In this document: positions 5,301-6,249 of the stretch, one piece after another | Layout: every line of letters starts with the position of its first letter | Numbering within the stretch: the first letter of the stretch is position 1 | Assembly (NCBI GenBank): GCA_047518105.1 | Contig: JAKZRQ010000256.1 | Coordinates: 1 to 6,249 of the forward strand | Length of the DNA: 6,249 nt | Direction of reading: 5' to 3' | Source: VXYL01 sp047518105 | Lineage (GTDB): Bacteria > Pseudomonadota > Gammaproteobacteria > Pseudomonadales > Azotimanducaceae | Notes under the pieces: model-generated | What the model was told of the DNA's origin: nothing | Databases searched by the model: none | What the model saw: the letters and a program-made list of their open reading frames with translations, nothing else | Made by a program: the position numbers and the translations under genes

Positions 5301-6068
5301 GTGCGAGGGCCAAGCGCTCTGACAAGACGGGTTGTCGACATCTTGCTGGCGTGCACGGCGCTTCTGGTGTCTTGTCCGCTGATCGTGGCGGCAGCATTGG
5401 CGATCCTGATCAGCAATCCAGGACCGGTCCTGTTCCGTGCGCCCCGTGTGGGATTGCACGGAAAGATCTTCACGATGTTCAAGTTCCGCACGATGTACGT
5501 GCGCACGGGCGATGGCGGCAGTGTCATCACCGCCTGGGAGGATGATCGCGTGTTCCCCGTCGGACGCTGGCTGCGTCGTCTGCGGTTGGACGAGCTGCCG
5601 CAGTTGCTCAACATCATCAAGGGCGACATGTCCTTTGTCGGCCCTCGGTCGAGAGACCCGAAGGTCGTTGCGCGCTACACCGACTTGCACAGGGAAACGC
5701 TCCGCGTCCTACCGGGGTTGACGAGTCCTGGAACCCTCTACTACGTGTCCCACGCCGAGCAGACCTTGAACACCGACGACCCGGAGGGTCAATACCATGC
5801 GCGGATCCTGCCGGTGAAACTGGCGTTCGACATCGCCTACGTTCGCAATCGATCGTTCATCGTCGACCTCGCCGTCGCTTTGCGGGCGTTCGGCATGCTA
5901 TTGGGCATCCGCCGCACGGGATTCGATCCCCGGGACCTGGAAAGCGTGCGGGAGCACATCCAACCGATGCGACCCGTGCCCTCGCCCATGGACGCCGGGA
6001 CGAGGCCGGAAGACGGCATGCCCAGCGATGGTTCGGCGTTCACGTCGATTCCGACGGACGGCAATTGA
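5301..6068 (+). CDS. Phosphoglycosyl transferase (bacterial sugar transferase), short form
   Basis: This is a monotopic phosphoglycosyl transferase (PF02397) that moves a sugar phosphate from a UDP-sugar to undecaprenyl phosphate at the inner membrane, the first step of polysaccharide or glycan assembly. The sequence shows one hydrophobic helix (about 11-37) broken at C25-P26 like the re-entrant helix of PglC, then GPVLFRAPRVG (41-51), FKFRTM (60-65), the catalytic pair D97-E98 in LDELPQLLN, and GDMSFVGPRSRDP (108-120). PGLTSPGTLYY (138-148) and a second helical region follow. At 255 residues it lacks the four-helix N-terminal domain of WbaP/WcaJ forms. The C-terminus (about 224-255) is rich in proline, glycine and aspartate and looks disordered. 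GTG at 5301 fits the domain start and the promoter; GTG at 5253 is an alternative. A start further upstream would run into the peroxidase gene. No other glycan genes are visible here, so the sugar is unknown. Confidence 0.9.
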   Translation: MRGPSALTRRVVDILLACTALLVSCPLIVAAALAILISNPGPVLFRAPRVGLHGKIFTMFKFRTMYVRTGDGGSVITAWEDDRVFPVGRWLRRLRLDELPQLLNIIKGDMSFVGPRSRDPKVVARYTDLHRETLRVLPGLTSPGTLYYVSHAEQTLNTDDPEGQYHARILPVKLAFDIAYVRNRSFIVDLAVALRAFGMLLGIRRTGFDPRDLESVREHIQPMRPVPSPMDAGTRPEDGMPSDGSAFTSIPTDGN

Positions 6069-6082
6069 CCCAGGCGAAGTCC

Positions 6083-6249
6083 TTACTTGCAGTTGACCAG
6101 TTGACCCAAGTTTTCGAACGCGCCGCCAGGCGCGCCCGCGTACTTGAGGCGGCAATAGACCATGCAGTTGCGGCAGGTCTTGGAACCCGTAGAGAATGCG
6201 CAAGCATTCTCGAACGCGCCGCCAGGCGCGCCCGCGTACTTGAGGCGGC
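6083..6249 (-). CDS. Cysteine-rich repeat protein, C-terminal part (cut by window edge)
   Basis: The last 54 residues of a minus-strand protein are visible, ending at TAA 6085-6083. They contain one full 32-residue unit and part of another: RLKYAGAPGGAFEN occurs at 1-14 and again at 33-46. Between them lies ACAFSTGSKTCRN and then CMVYC. Cysteines fall at 16, 25, 28, 32 and 53. The two leftover bases at the window edge (GC) fit a further TGC, so the YCRLKY junction probably repeats. I do not recognise the family. Cysteine-rich tandem units suggest a secreted disulfide-stabilised or metal-binding protein, but no signal peptide can be seen because the N-terminus is outside. The reading frame is supported by the 96-bp repeat period, a multiple of three, and by the stop at the point where repeat similarity is lost. 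It converges on the sugar transferase with a 14-bp gap. Confidence 0.62.
   Translation of the reverse strand, partial: RLKYAGAPGGAFENACAFSTGSKTCRNCMVYCRLKYAGAPGGAFENLGQLVNCK
6114..6153 (-). repeat. Copy 1 of a 40-bp direct repeat, 96-bp period
   Basis: These 40 bp are identical to 6210-6249, with an offset of 96 bp (32 codons). They encode the RLKYAGAPGGAFE core of the last unit of the cysteine-rich protein. Perfect identity including third codon positions points to recent duplication or gene conversion. Confidence 0.92.
6210..6249 (-). repeat. Copy 2 of the 40-bp direct repeat, truncated by window edge
   Basis: This is identical to 6114-6153 and runs into the end of the window, so the true repeat is likely longer and more copies may follow outside. 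Confidence 0.92.

Noticed and set aside
5898..6203. A 101-codon minus-strand frame spanning the sugar transferase 3' end and the repeats
   Set aside because: It overlaps the transferase C-terminus. The neighbouring frame ending at 6083 gives patterned cysteines and stops between the genes, which is more plausible.
6114..6249. A CRISPR-like array from the 40-bp repeat
   Set aside because: Only two copies are seen, with a 56-bp spacing that is itself coding in the same frame. The repeat lacks CRISPR form and encodes protein repeats.

Overview
The window looks like chromosomal DNA of a GC-rich Gram-negative proteobacterium. A TonB-dependent receptor start implies an outer membrane, and the TPR-sulfotransferase/dioxygenase pair and YfeX-like peroxidase suit an aquatic or marine alpha- or gammaproteobacterium. 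I cannot name the species. Intergenic gaps are mostly short.

Left part (1-1151, minus strand): the N-terminus of a TonB-dependent receptor runs off the left edge. It has its own promoter-like sequence and a probable TTG start. Upstream of it lies an unrecognised cytosolic-looking protein with three heptads of a DRYRED-type repeat. Its start region faces the next operon across about 110 bp carrying overlapping divergent promoter-like boxes.

Centre (1152-3865, plus strand): a two-gene operon whose stop and start codons share one base. It encodes an aspartyl/asparaginyl beta-hydroxylase-like Fe(II)/2-oxoglutarate dioxygenase and a 682-residue protein with about eight TPRs fused to a PAPS-dependent sulfotransferase. 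Together they look like a modification cassette that hydroxylates and sulfates a protein or peptide. The substrate is not visible, and the neighbouring receptor is only a candidate partner.

Junction (3862-4330): a 206-bp unit bounded by perfect 22-bp inverted repeats, each with CTAG at its outer end, looks like a MITE or IS remnant. The CTAG ends supply the stop codons of both flanking reading frames. Next to it is a C-terminal stub of a phytanoyl-CoA dioxygenase-like gene, so this junction is probably rearranged.

Right part (4302-6249): a complete YfeX-like DyP-type heme peroxidase (minus) is divergent from a short-form membrane phosphoglycosyl transferase (plus) that would start a polyprenyl-phosphate-linked glycan. 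The 114-bp gap between them holds a small palindrome, three CAATGG copies and an extended -10 element. Converging on the transferase with a 14-bp gap is the C-terminus of a cysteine-rich protein built from 32-residue repeats that are nearly identical at the DNA level. It runs off the right edge and is the least explained gene here.
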